From positions 1-14,315 of the forward strand of contig JAMCZX010000048.1 of NCBI GenBank assembly GCA_023485205.1: a DNA stretch of 14,315 bases. Reading direction: 5' to 3'. This document shows positions 7,475-14,315 of the stretch, piece after piece. Every line of letters starts with the position of its first letter. The first letter of the stretch is position 1. This stretch comes from Candidatus Omnitrophota bacterium. Lineage in GTDB: Bacteria; Ratteibacteria; UBA8468; B48-G9; DTJG01. A program made the translations under genes and the position numbers. A model generated the notes under the pieces. The model ran no database searches. It was given only the letters and a program-made list of their open reading frames with translations, and had not been told where the DNA came from.

Positions 7475-7968
7475 CTTTTCTCCTCCGAAAATTTGGTTTT
7501 TAAAATATTTTCCAGGAAAGATTTATGTGTTTTTTCCTCATTGGTGATTTTTTCAAGAGAAATTTTTGTTGTTTCATTTTTAGTCATTCCTTGATAGAAT
7601 GAATAAAGTTCAATAGTTTTTGTTTCTATATAAATAGCAAATTTAATAATATCTTTAATCTCCCTGAATTTTGTCCAGTCATATTTACCCTCAAAAACTC
7701 CAAAATTCATCATTTGATAAATATTATCTTGTTCTATATTTTCAGGTTTTGGAATATCTTTTTGCATATTTTTAAACATTTTGTAATGTTTTATCTCTGC
7801 ATTTTTTAATTCTTCTATAATTTTTTTTATTTCTATGTCTGTGATTTTTTCAAGTAATTGACTATAAAATTTTTCACCGTATTGTTCAATTTTACAGGCA
7901 ACCTCAAAAGCTATCCATGGATGAAAATCAACAGAGCTAATTTTACCTTCAGTTTTAAATATATTCAT
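7471..7968 (-). CDS. Rubrerythrin-like di-iron protein (no rubredoxin domain)
   Basis: A 165-residue ferritin-like protein of the rubrerythrin superfamily. Probable di-iron ligands are E28 (helix 1, [10 protein letters not shown]), E58 and H61 (ExxH, helix 2), E115 (helix 3, [10 protein letters not shown]) and E145 and H148 (ExxH, helix 4). Unlike classical rubrerythrin, it has no C-terminal rubredoxin domain. A separate rubredoxin gene overlaps its stop instead, so the two-domain architecture looks split into adjacent coupled genes. Its start overlaps the radical SAM stop by ATGA. Likely role: peroxide reduction or oxygen protection, inferred from family and neighbours. It is not a close copy of the second ferritin-like protein downstream, so the two may have different jobs. 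Confidence 0.82.
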   Translation of the reverse strand: MNIFKTEGKISSVDFHPWIAFEVACKIEQYGEKFYSQLLEKITDIEIKKIIEELKNAEIKHYKMFKNMQKDIPKPENIEQDNIYQMMNFGVFEGKYDWTKFREIKDIIKFAIYIETKTIELYSFYQGMTKNETTKISLEKITNEEKTHKSFLENILKTKFSEEKR

Positions 7969-9398
7969 TTTAGAATTTTGTCAGATATTTCTTTATCTAT
8001 AGCTTTTAATTTTTTCCCGCTGTCATAAACACTTTCCCAGAGAGGGTCCCACATGGAATGTAGTTCTTTTGAGTATTTATCAAGAAAATCAGCTATATTA
8101 TCCTTAAGAAGACTTTCTGCGCCTGAATGTGTTGCTCTGGCCCCACTTTCTGCTATAATCTGTCTTAAAACTGCTGGTTCATCTATAATCATACATGGAC
8201 ACATAAGATTTTTTGAATATGGCTGTTTTGACTTTATTATCTTAAACAGCTTGCTATTAAGAGCATCTTTCAGTGAAGTGTTTTTTATGTTATCCACTGC
8301 AAAATGTGTAAAAACGCACGGTTCAACATCGCCATTTACATTTATATGGAAATAGACTCTTCCTCCTGCAATACAACCACCGGCAAGATGTCCATCATTC
8401 CAGAAATCCGCAAGAATTATTGGCTTTGTTTCTCTGATAGTCTGGAGTCTTTCTCTTACATAGTGTCTTTGTTTTGGTGTCGCCATAAGTTCAGTATCCG
8501 GCCCTTTCCCAATAGGAATATACTGAAAATACCAGCCAAAAAGAGCACCATTTTCAATTAAGGAATCAATAAATTCATCACTATAAATTAATTCTGCATT
8601 CAGTCTTGTACAGGTTGCAGAAAAGCCAAAAAGAACCCCATTTTCTTTTAAGATTTTCCATGTGCTGGTTATTTTATCAAAAACCCCGGGGCCTCTTCTA
8701 AAATTCGTTTGTTCTTTAAAACCCTCAACACTGATTGCAGGAGCAACATTTCCCATACGTCCAAGTTTTTCTGCGACTTTTTCATCTATGAGTGTTCCAT
8801 TGGTATATACAAGAAAATACATATCACTATGTTTTTCCCATAAATCCATTAAATCTTTTCTAAAAAAAGGTTCTCCACCGCTTACAGTTATAAAATATAT
8901 TCCTAATTCTTTTGCTTCAGTAAAAATCTTATCTATATCCCGTGTTGTTAATACATCTGCTTTTGTATAACTTCCTGCATAACATCCAATACAGTTTAGA
9001 TTACATCTCATTGATGGGCTTATAACAAAGAAAAAAGGCGGTCTCCATCCCTCTTCATGATATATTCTGTTTCTTTTTTGTGTCCCTAAAAACATTGCAT
9101 TAATAAATAGATTTTGGGCAATTTTTTCTTTTGTTTGCGGGGTAAGCTTTTTAGCAATTCTTCTTGCTATTTCCAGAGAAGGATGACCTTTTTCAAATTT
9201 TTCACGGACAATTTTGACTCTTTCTTTTTGGGCTTCATTGGCTGTAATGGTTTCTGCAAATTTTGTCAGTCTGACTATATTGGCATCAGATAAATGAGAA
9301 AGTAAGCTTAAAATACCTTTTATTGCTTGTTTTGTTCCATATGTTTTTATACTTTGTTTTATATTTTTTGTCTTTCCTGCTATAGTGGTATTTTTCAT
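7965..9398 (-). CDS. Radical SAM enzyme of uncharacterised family with twitch/SPASM-like C-terminal cysteines
   Basis: A 477-residue protein. A helical N-terminal region (1-118) precedes the radical SAM domain. ISPSMRCNLNCIGCYAG holds the CxxxCxxC that binds the [4Fe-4S] cluster (C132, C136, C139), and the SAM-binding SGGEP is at 173-177. The C-terminal part shows C342-x13-G-x4-C361, the start of a SPASM/twitch motif, followed by CPC (C400, C402), so an auxiliary cluster is likely. NxxGDVEPC (353-361) is typical of that region. I recognise a recurring family in anaerobes but know of no assigned reaction. Membrane-lipid or peptide chemistry would be speculation. A strong GAGGAGG site supports the start. 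It follows panD by 28 nt and overlaps the rubrerythrin-like gene by ATGA, suggesting the di-iron protein and rubredoxin serve or protect it. Confidence 0.85.
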   Translation of the reverse strand: MKNTTIAGKTKNIKQSIKTYGTKQAIKGILSLLSHLSDANIVRLTKFAETITANEAQKERVKIVREKFEKGHPSLEIARRIAKKLTPQTKEKIAQNLFINAMFLGTQKRNRIYHEEGWRPPFFFVISPSMRCNLNCIGCYAGSYTKADVLTTRDIDKIFTEAKELGIYFITVSGGEPFFRKDLMDLWEKHSDMYFLVYTNGTLIDEKVAEKLGRMGNVAPAISVEGFKEQTNFRRGPGVFDKITSTWKILKENGVLFGFSATCTRLNAELIYSDEFIDSLIENGALFGWYFQYIPIGKGPDTELMATPKQRHYVRERLQTIRETKPIILADFWNDGHLAGGCIAGGRVYFHINVNGDVEPCVFTHFAVDNIKNTSLKDALNSKLFKIIKSKQPYSKNLMCPCMIIDEPAVLRQIIAESGARATHSGAESLLKDNIADFLDKYSKELHSMWDPLWESVYDSGKKLKAIDKEISDKILK

Positions 9399-9426
9399 TA
9401 TTCCTCCTCTTATTATTTTATAAAAT

Positions 9427-9786
9427 TTATTCTATTAATTCAATAGTTTTATTATTATCTTTTAGCTTAATAGATTTCATTTTCCAGTTTTTTGCTTCTT
9501 TTTCATCTATGATACAGCTGGAAAGAATTATAATATTATCTCCTATTTCAAAGAATCTTGATGCGGGTCCATTTAATTCTATTTTTCCTGAACCTGGTTC
9601 TCCTGAAATAATATATGTTTTTATTCTTGCACCATTATTTAGATTTAAAACATCAATCATTTCTTCCGGGAGCATGGATGCTTTTTCAATAATATATTTA
9701 TCTATGGTTATACTACCTTGATAATATAACTGTTTTCCTGTAACGACCCCGTTTGAAATTTTGGATTTACACATTGTATAAAACAT
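9427..9786 (-). CDS. panD: Aspartate 1-decarboxylase proenzyme
   Basis: A 119-residue pyruvoyl enzyme making beta-alanine from aspartate for pantothenate and CoA. The self-cleavage site G24-S25 (YYQGSITID) is at the canonical position, so Ser25 would become the pyruvoyl group. Other family landmarks are K9, NGARIKTY with R54 and Y58, GEPGSGKIELNGPA with N72, and GDNIIIL. His11 of the E. coli enzyme is Ser here. I use the ATG at 9786 because MFYTMCKSKI aligns with the N-terminus of E. coli PanD. It lies 4 nt after panC, so both substrates of the pantothenate branch come from adjacent genes: PanD makes the beta-alanine that PanC consumes. panB is not in the window. Confidence 0.96.
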   Translation of the reverse strand: MFYTMCKSKISNGVVTGKQLYYQGSITIDKYIIEKASMLPEEMIDVLNLNNGARIKTYIISGEPGSGKIELNGPASRFFEIGDNIIILSSCIIDEKEAKNWKMKSIKLKDNNKTIELIE

Positions 9787-9790
9787 TTTT

Positions 9791-10633
9791 TTATTCCCAG
9801 ATTATATTGTCAATAAGTCTTACATTGTCTATTCTTACTGCTCCGATAATACCTGTTTGTTTTTCAATTTTTTTAACTGGTTTAAAATTTGATAAATTAA
9901 TAACTTCCAAGTAATCAATTTTTACAGATTCCTTCAAAATAATTTTTTTACCTTCTTCCAACAGGATTTCTGTATCAGTTATGCTATTATATATTACCAT
10001 TTCCCACATTTTATGTAAAGACTTATAAAGACAGGTTGCTTTTTTTCTGCCTTCTGGAGAAAGATATGTATTTCTTGAACTTAAAGCCAGACCATCTTTG
10101 TCCCGTATGGTGGTCATACCTATTATTTTTACAGGAATATTTAGTTCTTTTACCATTTTTTTTATGATTATCAATTGCTGGGCATCTTTCCATCCAAAAT
10201 ATGATTTATCCGGTTGAATTATATTGAAAAATTTTCCTACAATTGTACATACACCACAGAAGTGCCCTGGTCGTAATTTTCCTTCAAAGACTTCTGAAAT
10301 TTTTTCTACATTAATCCATGTCCCAAAATTTTTTTGATACATTTCTTCCGTGGTTGGAACAAATAAAATATCAATATTTTCTTTTTGTAAAATTTTTATG
10401 TCTGCTTCAATCGACCGTGGGTATTTTTCATAGTCTTCCCCTGGTCCAAATTGCGCAGGATTGACAAAAATACTTACAACATTATATTGACATTCTTCCA
10501 TGGATTTTTTTATAAGAGAAATATGCCCTTGATGCAAAGCTCCCATAGTTGGAACAAAACCTATTGTTTTATTTTGTTTTTTTACCAGGTTTATTATATT
10601 TTGTATTTCCTGAATCTTTGATATTATCTGCAT
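9791..10633 (-). CDS. panC: Pantothenate synthetase (pantoate--beta-alanine ligase)
   Basis: A 280-residue, ATP-dependent ligase joining pantoate and beta-alanine. The nucleotidyltransferase HxGH motif is H34-Q-G-H37, within IGFVPTMGALHQGH. NPAQFGPGEDYEKYPR, FEGKLRPGHFCGVCTIV, the DKSYFGWKDAQQL segment and the KMSKS-like loop RDKDGLALSSRN are all intact. Length is normal. The start gives the usual N-terminus and is preceded by GGAG, yet it lies 65 nt inside folK. It is followed at once by panD. Confidence 0.97.
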   Translation of the reverse strand: MQIISKIQEIQNIINLVKKQNKTIGFVPTMGALHQGHISLIKKSMEECQYNVVSIFVNPAQFGPGEDYEKYPRSIEADIKILQKENIDILFVPTTEEMYQKNFGTWINVEKISEVFEGKLRPGHFCGVCTIVGKFFNIIQPDKSYFGWKDAQQLIIIKKMVKELNIPVKIIGMTTIRDKDGLALSSRNTYLSPEGRKKATCLYKSLHKMWEMVIYNSITDTEILLEEGKKIILKESVKIDYLEVINLSNFKPVKKIEKQTGIIGAVRIDNVRLIDNIIWE

Positions 10634-11084
10634 TTAAAATTCTCCATAATTGTTTTATTGATTCTTTTAGAACAGGATGCTTTTTTAAAGGGGCAATTTC
10701 AAAGAGACCTTTTAAAACAAAATCCCTATGATGAAGTCTCGGATGAGGAATACAAATATTTTCTTTGTTAATTATTTTATCATCATAGAACAAAATATCA
10801 AGGTCAATAATTCTTGCTTCCCCTTGTTTGTGATAATTTTTTCTCCCTAAATTTTTTTCAATATTTTGTAGGGATAGAAAAAGCTTTTCCGGGGAATATT
10901 CAGTTTTTCCTTTTAAGACACAATTTATAAAATAACCTCCTTTTACACCTTCTTTGGGAGGATTTTTATATAAGGTTGAAACCTTATTAATTTTGATTTG
11001 TTCTGAGATTAGTTTTAAAGCCTTATCTATGTTTTCTTTTCTTTTTCCAATATTACTGCCAATACCAATAAAAACTGTAGCCAT
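10569..11084 (-). CDS. folK: 6-hydroxymethyl-7,8-dihydropterin pyrophosphokinase (HPPK)
   Basis: A folate-pathway kinase that activates hydroxymethyldihydropterin with ATP. From the ATG at 11084 it has 171 residues. FIGIGSNIGKRKENIDKAL is the typical N-terminus, followed by YFINCVLKGKT (51-61), GEARIIDLDILFYDD with Mg-binding D94 and D96, then PHPRLHHRDFVL and FEIAPLKKHP. An earlier in-frame ATG (11135) would add 17 residues inside purB and does not fit the family, so I reject it. The chosen start is 5 nt past the purB stop but has no clear ribosome binding site. The C-terminus runs 65 nt into panC, giving a basic tail (NTKYNKPGKKTK) beyond the usual family end. No folP lies nearby. Confidence 0.93.
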   Translation of the reverse strand: MATVFIGIGSNIGKRKENIDKALKLISEQIKINKVSTLYKNPPKEGVKGGYFINCVLKGKTEYSPEKLFLSLQNIEKNLGRKNYHKQGEARIIDLDILFYDDKIINKENICIPHPRLHHRDFVLKGLFEIAPLKKHPVLKESIKQLWRILNADNIKDSGNTKYNKPGKKTK

Positions 11085-11089
11085 AAAAA

Positions 11090-12379
11090 TTATTTTATTT
11101 TCTGAAAGATTTCCTTTATATATCTTAAATACCATTTTATATCAAATATATCTTCTATTTCTTTTTCTGTAAAATATTTTCTGATATCTGTATCTTCTAA
11201 AATATATATTTTAAAATCTTTTTTTTCAGCATAGCATTTAAGAGCATTTTTTTGCACAATTTCATAGGCATCTTTTCTTGGCATTCCTTTTTGACATAGG
11301 AGTAAAAGAATTCTTTGAGAAAAAATAAGACCATTGGTAAGAAATATATTTGATTCCATTTTTTCAGGGTGTATTTTTAAATTTTCAAAAATATTTATAC
11401 TTAAATTTAAGATATAATCCAAAAGTATTGTACTTTCAGGGAAAATGATTCTTTCTGCTGAAGAATGGCTTATATCTCTTTCATGCCATAAAGCAACATT
11501 TTCAAGACTTACTCCTGTATTATTTTTTATAATTCTTGCAAGACCGCAGATTCTTTCACATATTATAGGATTTTTTTTGTGAGGCATTGCTGAAGAGCCT
11601 TTTTGTCCTTCTTCAAAGGGTTCTGAAGCTTCAGATAATTCTGTCTGTTGAAGTAATCTTACCCGTAATGCAAATTTTTCTAATGAAGCAGAGATAACCC
11701 CTAATGTGGATATAAAGAACGCATACCTGTCTCTTGAGATTATCTGAGTGGAAAAGTTTTCTGTCTTTAAATTAAATTTTTTACATACATACTCTTCTAT
11801 TTCCGGAATAAGATGAGCATAAGTTCCAACAGCTCCTGATATTTTCCCTACTTTTATTTCTTCAATTGCATATTCCATTCTTTTTATATTTCTTTCCATT
11901 TCAAAATACCATCCGGCAAATTTAAAGCCTAATGTAATAGGTTCTGCATGAATTCCATGAGTTCTTCCTATCATTGGAATATTTTTATATTTAATCGCCT
12001 GTTTTTTAAAAACATCCTTTAATTTTTTCATATCATCCAGGATAATACTGCCTGCCTGAATAAGGATAAGATTTAAGGATGTATCAAGAATATCAGAAGA
12101 GGTGATTCCATAATGCAGATAACTGCTTGCCGGACCAACAAGGGAGCTGATCTGTTCAATAAATGCAATCATATCATGCTTGGTTTTTTTTTCAATTTCC
12201 TCAATTTTTTTTACATCAATATATGTTTTTTCTTTAATAATCTTTAATGCACTTTCAGGAATTATTCCCTTTTTATTCCATGCTTCACATACTGCTATTT
12301 CCACTTCTAAAAACTTTTTAAATTTATTTTTATCTATCAATATATTTTTCATTTCATTTCTTGTATATCTTGGTATCAT
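11090..12379 (-). CDS. purB: Adenylosuccinate lyase
   Basis: A 429-residue lyase acting twice in purine synthesis (SAICAR and adenylosuccinate cleavage). The fumarase/aspartase superfamily signature in the flexible loop, KGSSAMPHKKNP, is at 260-271, with catalytic Ser at 262/263. GRTHGIHAEP (138-147) carries the catalytic H141. KHDMIAFI holds H68. HYGITSSDILDT (89-100) is also conserved. Length is normal. The start at 12379 is backed by GGAGGA close upstream. It is the first gene of the ten-gene minus-strand run and is divergent from dnaG. Confidence 0.97.
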   Translation of the reverse strand: MIPRYTRNEMKNILIDKNKFKKFLEVEIAVCEAWNKKGIIPESALKIIKEKTYIDVKKIEEIEKKTKHDMIAFIEQISSLVGPASSYLHYGITSSDILDTSLNLILIQAGSIILDDMKKLKDVFKKQAIKYKNIPMIGRTHGIHAEPITLGFKFAGWYFEMERNIKRMEYAIEEIKVGKISGAVGTYAHLIPEIEEYVCKKFNLKTENFSTQIISRDRYAFFISTLGVISASLEKFALRVRLLQQTELSEASEPFEEGQKGSSAMPHKKNPIICERICGLARIIKNNTGVSLENVALWHERDISHSSAERIIFPESTILLDYILNLSINIFENLKIHPEKMESNIFLTNGLIFSQRILLLLCQKGMPRKDAYEIVQKNALKCYAEKKDFKIYILEDTDIRKYFTEKEIEDIFDIKWYLRYIKEIFQKIK

Positions 12380-12430
12380 GATTCCTCCATTTTTAAAAGT
12401 ATCTATGTAAAAATATATTTTAAACCATAT

Positions 12431-12459
12431 ATTTAGTTTGTAAATTTTTCTATTGACAA
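12431..12459 (-). promoter_or_regulatory. Possible purB promoter overlapping the dnaG -35
   Basis: On the minus strand, TTGTCA (12459-12454) is the antiparallel image of part of the dnaG -35 element. AT-rich CTAAAT or TAAATA follows after a 17-18 bp spacer as a poor -10. Both genes need a start in this 131-bp gap, but this purB assignment is weak. Confidence 0.25.
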
Positions 12460-12481
12460 TTTTTTATTTTATAGGTATAAC
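12453..12481 (+). promoter_or_regulatory. Sigma-70-type promoter of dnaG
   Basis: A consensus -35 TTGACA (12453-12458) is followed by an exact 17-bp spacer and TATAAC (12476-12481), one base from consensus. Transcription would start near 12488, about 23 nt before the dnaG ATG, leaving room for the GAGGA site at 12496-12500. This is the best promoter in the window. Confidence 0.75.
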
Positions 12482-12510
12482 TTTATAGTTTATATGAGGA
12501 TATTTAAAAT

Positions 12511-14292
12511 ATGGAACAGACAATACCCCAGGGAAAAATCACTGAAATTATTGAAAAATTAGATATATATGAGGTAATATCTCAATATATTACCCTAAAA
12601 AAATCAGGCAGAAATTATAAGGCTAATTGTCCTTTTCATGAAGAAAAAACGCCTTCTTTTCTTGTAAGCCCGGAAAAACAGATTTTTCATTGTTTTGGAT
12701 GTGGAGTAGGTGGGAATGCTATAAATTTTCTCATGAAGATGGAGAATATTAGTTTTGCAGAGGCTGTTTATCAATCTGCCAAAATCGTCGGGGTACATAT
12801 TTCACCCACATTTGGTTTTACATCAAAAGATAATGAAAGAAAAAACAGTATCTTAGAATCAAATAAAATTGCATTCCAATTTTTTTCTGAAAATCTTTTA
12901 TACAAAAATAATAAAACTGTTTTAGACTATCTTTCATCCCGTGGTTTTTCAGAGATAAACTTTAAACGTTTTTCTTTGGGATATGCTCCATATGGAAATA
13001 GATTTGTATCTTATTTAAAGGAAAAATCATTTACCTTGGAAAAATTTATTTCCGCAGGTCTTATTTTAAAAGCTTCTTTTAAAGATAACAATACTTCTGA
13101 AAAGATTGTTGATTGTTTTAGAGATAGACTTATTATTCCAATATTTGATTTAAAAGATAATATAATTGGATTTGGAGGAAGAACTCTTGATGAAAATATT
13201 CAATCTAAATATCTTAATACAGCAGAGAATGAAGTTTTTAAAAAAGGGCAGATTCTTTATGGATTAAATTGGGCAAAAGAAAGTATCAAAAAATATGGAT
13301 TTGTAATTATAGTAGAAGGATATTTTGACCTGTTAAAATTACATCTTAATGGTTTGGATAATGTTGTGGCTCCGCTTGGTACAGCATTAACCGACTTTCA
13401 TTTAAAAATTCTTAAAAGATGGACAGAAAAGATACTTCTTGTTTTTGATTCTGACCAGGCGGGAAGTTCTGCGACTTTAAGAAGTTTGGAATCTATTCTT
13501 AGAAATGGATTTGATGTTAAAATTGCTCCTCTTCCTTTAGGTTTTGACCCTGATAGTTTTGTAGATAACTATGGTATAAACTCATTTAAAAATTTTATCA
13601 ATGAAGCAAAAGATTTTGTGGAATATAAAATATCACTTGGTTCACAAATTTATGATATAAAAAGTGCAAAAGGAAAAGCTATGCTTGCTTTAGAAATATT
13701 AAAATTAACAGAACTCATTCCTAATGCAATTGAACAGAAAATACATATAAAAAAAATTTCAGAGATATTAAATATAGAAGAAGAGGATTTGTTTGATAGT
13801 ATAAAAAAAGTTAAAATAAATAATTTTAAAGAAGAAAAATATCCTATAAAAAAAATTTCTTCTTATAGACTTGCAGAAAAAATGCTTGTAGAACTTATTC
13901 TTCAAGAGCCTGAATTTTATTACAATATTATAAATAGAAAAGAGATTTTAAAAGATATTTTATCAGATGATATAAAAAATTTTTTGGAATCTTATTTTCA
14001 AAATAAAGAATCTGATGATGTTAAATTTCCCACTATTCTTTTAAAATTTCAGGAAGAAAAAGCAATAAATTTTATATCACAATTTGCATTTATTTCAGAA
14101 CAGATAGATAAAGAGAAAAAACAAAAGGTTTTTGATGAGTGTTTATGTGTAATATCAAAATCTGCATATCTAAGAAAAATTGAGGAACTTAAAAAAATAA
14201 TAAGACAAAAAGAGGAAAAACAAGAACCTATTGATTTGGAACTTGAAGAAATACAATCTCTGTATTATCGTTTAAGGAGTGGAGGCTTTTAA
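12511..14292 (+). CDS. dnaG: DNA primase
   Basis: A 593-residue replication primase that makes RNA primers at the fork with DnaB. The N-terminal zinc-binding domain (1-100) has the CHCC ligands C40, H43, C61 and C64 in CPFHEEKTPSF and FHCFGCGVGGN. The catalytic core (about 110-370) has the basic FRDRLIIPIFD and GFGGR segments (203-224). The TOPRIM motifs are VEGYFD with E269 and DSDQAG with D313 and D315. The remainder (about 430-593) is the divergent helicase-binding domain, rich in charged helices. Its start has GAGGA upstream and a strong promoter. Its stop codon directly abuts the next start, the usual dnaG-rpoD arrangement. Confidence 0.97.
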   Translation: MEQTIPQGKITEIIEKLDIYEVISQYITLKKSGRNYKANCPFHEEKTPSFLVSPEKQIFHCFGCGVGGNAINFLMKMENISFAEAVYQSAKIVGVHISPTFGFTSKDNERKNSILESNKIAFQFFSENLLYKNNKTVLDYLSSRGFSEINFKRFSLGYAPYGNRFVSYLKEKSFTLEKFISAGLILKASFKDNNTSEKIVDCFRDRLIIPIFDLKDNIIGFGGRTLDENIQSKYLNTAENEVFKKGQILYGLNWAKESIKKYGFVIIVEGYFDLLKLHLNGLDNVVAPLGTALTDFHLKILKRWTEKILLVFDSDQAGSSATLRSLESILRNGFDVKIAPLPLGFDPDSFVDNYGINSFKNFINEAKDFVEYKISLGSQIYDIKSAKGKAMLALEILKLTELIPNAIEQKIHIKKISEILNIEEEDLFDSIKKVKINNFKEEKYPIKKISSYRLAEKMLVELILQEPEFYYNIINRKEILKDILSDDIKNFLESYFQNKESDDVKFPTILLKFQEEKAINFISQFAFISEQIDKEKKQKVFDECLCVISKSAYLRKIEELKKIIRQKEEKQEPIDLELEEIQSLYYRLRSGGF

Positions 14293-14315
14293 ATGACAAA
14301 GAAAAAACCGGAGTA
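14293..14315 (+). CDS. rpoD: Start of the next gene, probably sigma factor RpoD (truncated by window end)
   Basis: Only MTKKKPE is visible. The ATG follows the dnaG TAA with no gap, and GGAGG (14281-14285) lies seven bases upstream, so translation starts here. The product is inferred from the widespread dnaG-rpoD order and not from its own sequence. Confidence 0.5.

Noticed and set aside
8290..8298. TTATCCACT, one base from a DnaA box
   Set aside because: A single near-match inside the radical SAM coding region with no cluster of similar sites.
8053..8970. Three plus-strand open frames opposite the radical SAM gene
   Set aside because: They are antisense shadows of a protein with intact motifs, and no independent signal was seen.
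11085..11135. Upstream ATG extending FolK by 17 residues
   Set aside because: The extension lies inside purB, has no ribosome binding site and precedes the normal FolK N-terminus.

Overview
This is an AT-rich stretch of bacterial chromosome whose housekeeping genes are densely packed and often overlap. Signs of a diderm (Gram-negative-type) cell are an apolipoprotein N-acyltransferase (Lnt) and a YidC with a large periplasmic domain. Signs of an anaerobic or microaerophilic life are a rubredoxin, two di-iron ferritin-like proteins and a radical SAM enzyme. The standard code fits, with TAA, TAG and TGA all used as stops. No single protein identifies the phylum. The gene mix would suit an uncultured candidate-phylum bacterium (Omnitrophota-like lineages come to mind), but that is a guess. 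The left edge shares an exact 21-base inverted repeat with sequence inside the first gene, which looks like an assembly end.

Layout. (1) At 77-1009, minus strand, is a PP-loop ATPase of the MnmA/ThiI-like tRNA thiolation group. (2) At 1010-1224 is a divergent intergenic region holding a GC-rich element of about 100 bp with dyad symmetry, unlike anything else here. (3) At 1225-2421 is a major facilitator superfamily transporter. (4) At 2538-4714 is the rpmH-rnpA-yidD-yidC cluster: ribosomal protein L34, RNase P protein, the YidD insertion factor and the YidC insertase. dnaA is not next to it. (5) At 4740-12379 are ten minus-strand genes with gaps of at most 28 nt or overlaps. In transcription order they are purB, folK, panC, panD, a radical SAM protein, a rubrerythrin-like protein, rubredoxin, a ferritin-like protein, lnt and rnc. 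(6) At 12511-14292 is dnaG on the plus strand with a near-consensus promoter. The first codons of a following gene, probably rpoD, reach the window end.

How the genes relate. The rpmH cluster joins translation, RNase P and membrane insertion, as in most bacteria. The long minus-strand run mixes purine synthesis (PurB), folate (FolK), coenzyme A precursors (PanC, PanD), lipoprotein maturation (Lnt) and RNA processing (RNase III). In its middle is a tight redox block in which the radical SAM gene, the rubrerythrin-like gene and rubredoxin are joined by successive ATGA overlaps. A second di-iron protein follows. The simplest reading is peroxide/oxygen defence coupled to an oxygen-sensitive radical SAM enzyme of unknown substrate, and this is the best candidate here for an undescribed system.

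No rRNA, tRNA, CRISPR array, transposase or prophage gene was seen. No gene-free stretch exceeds 300 bases.
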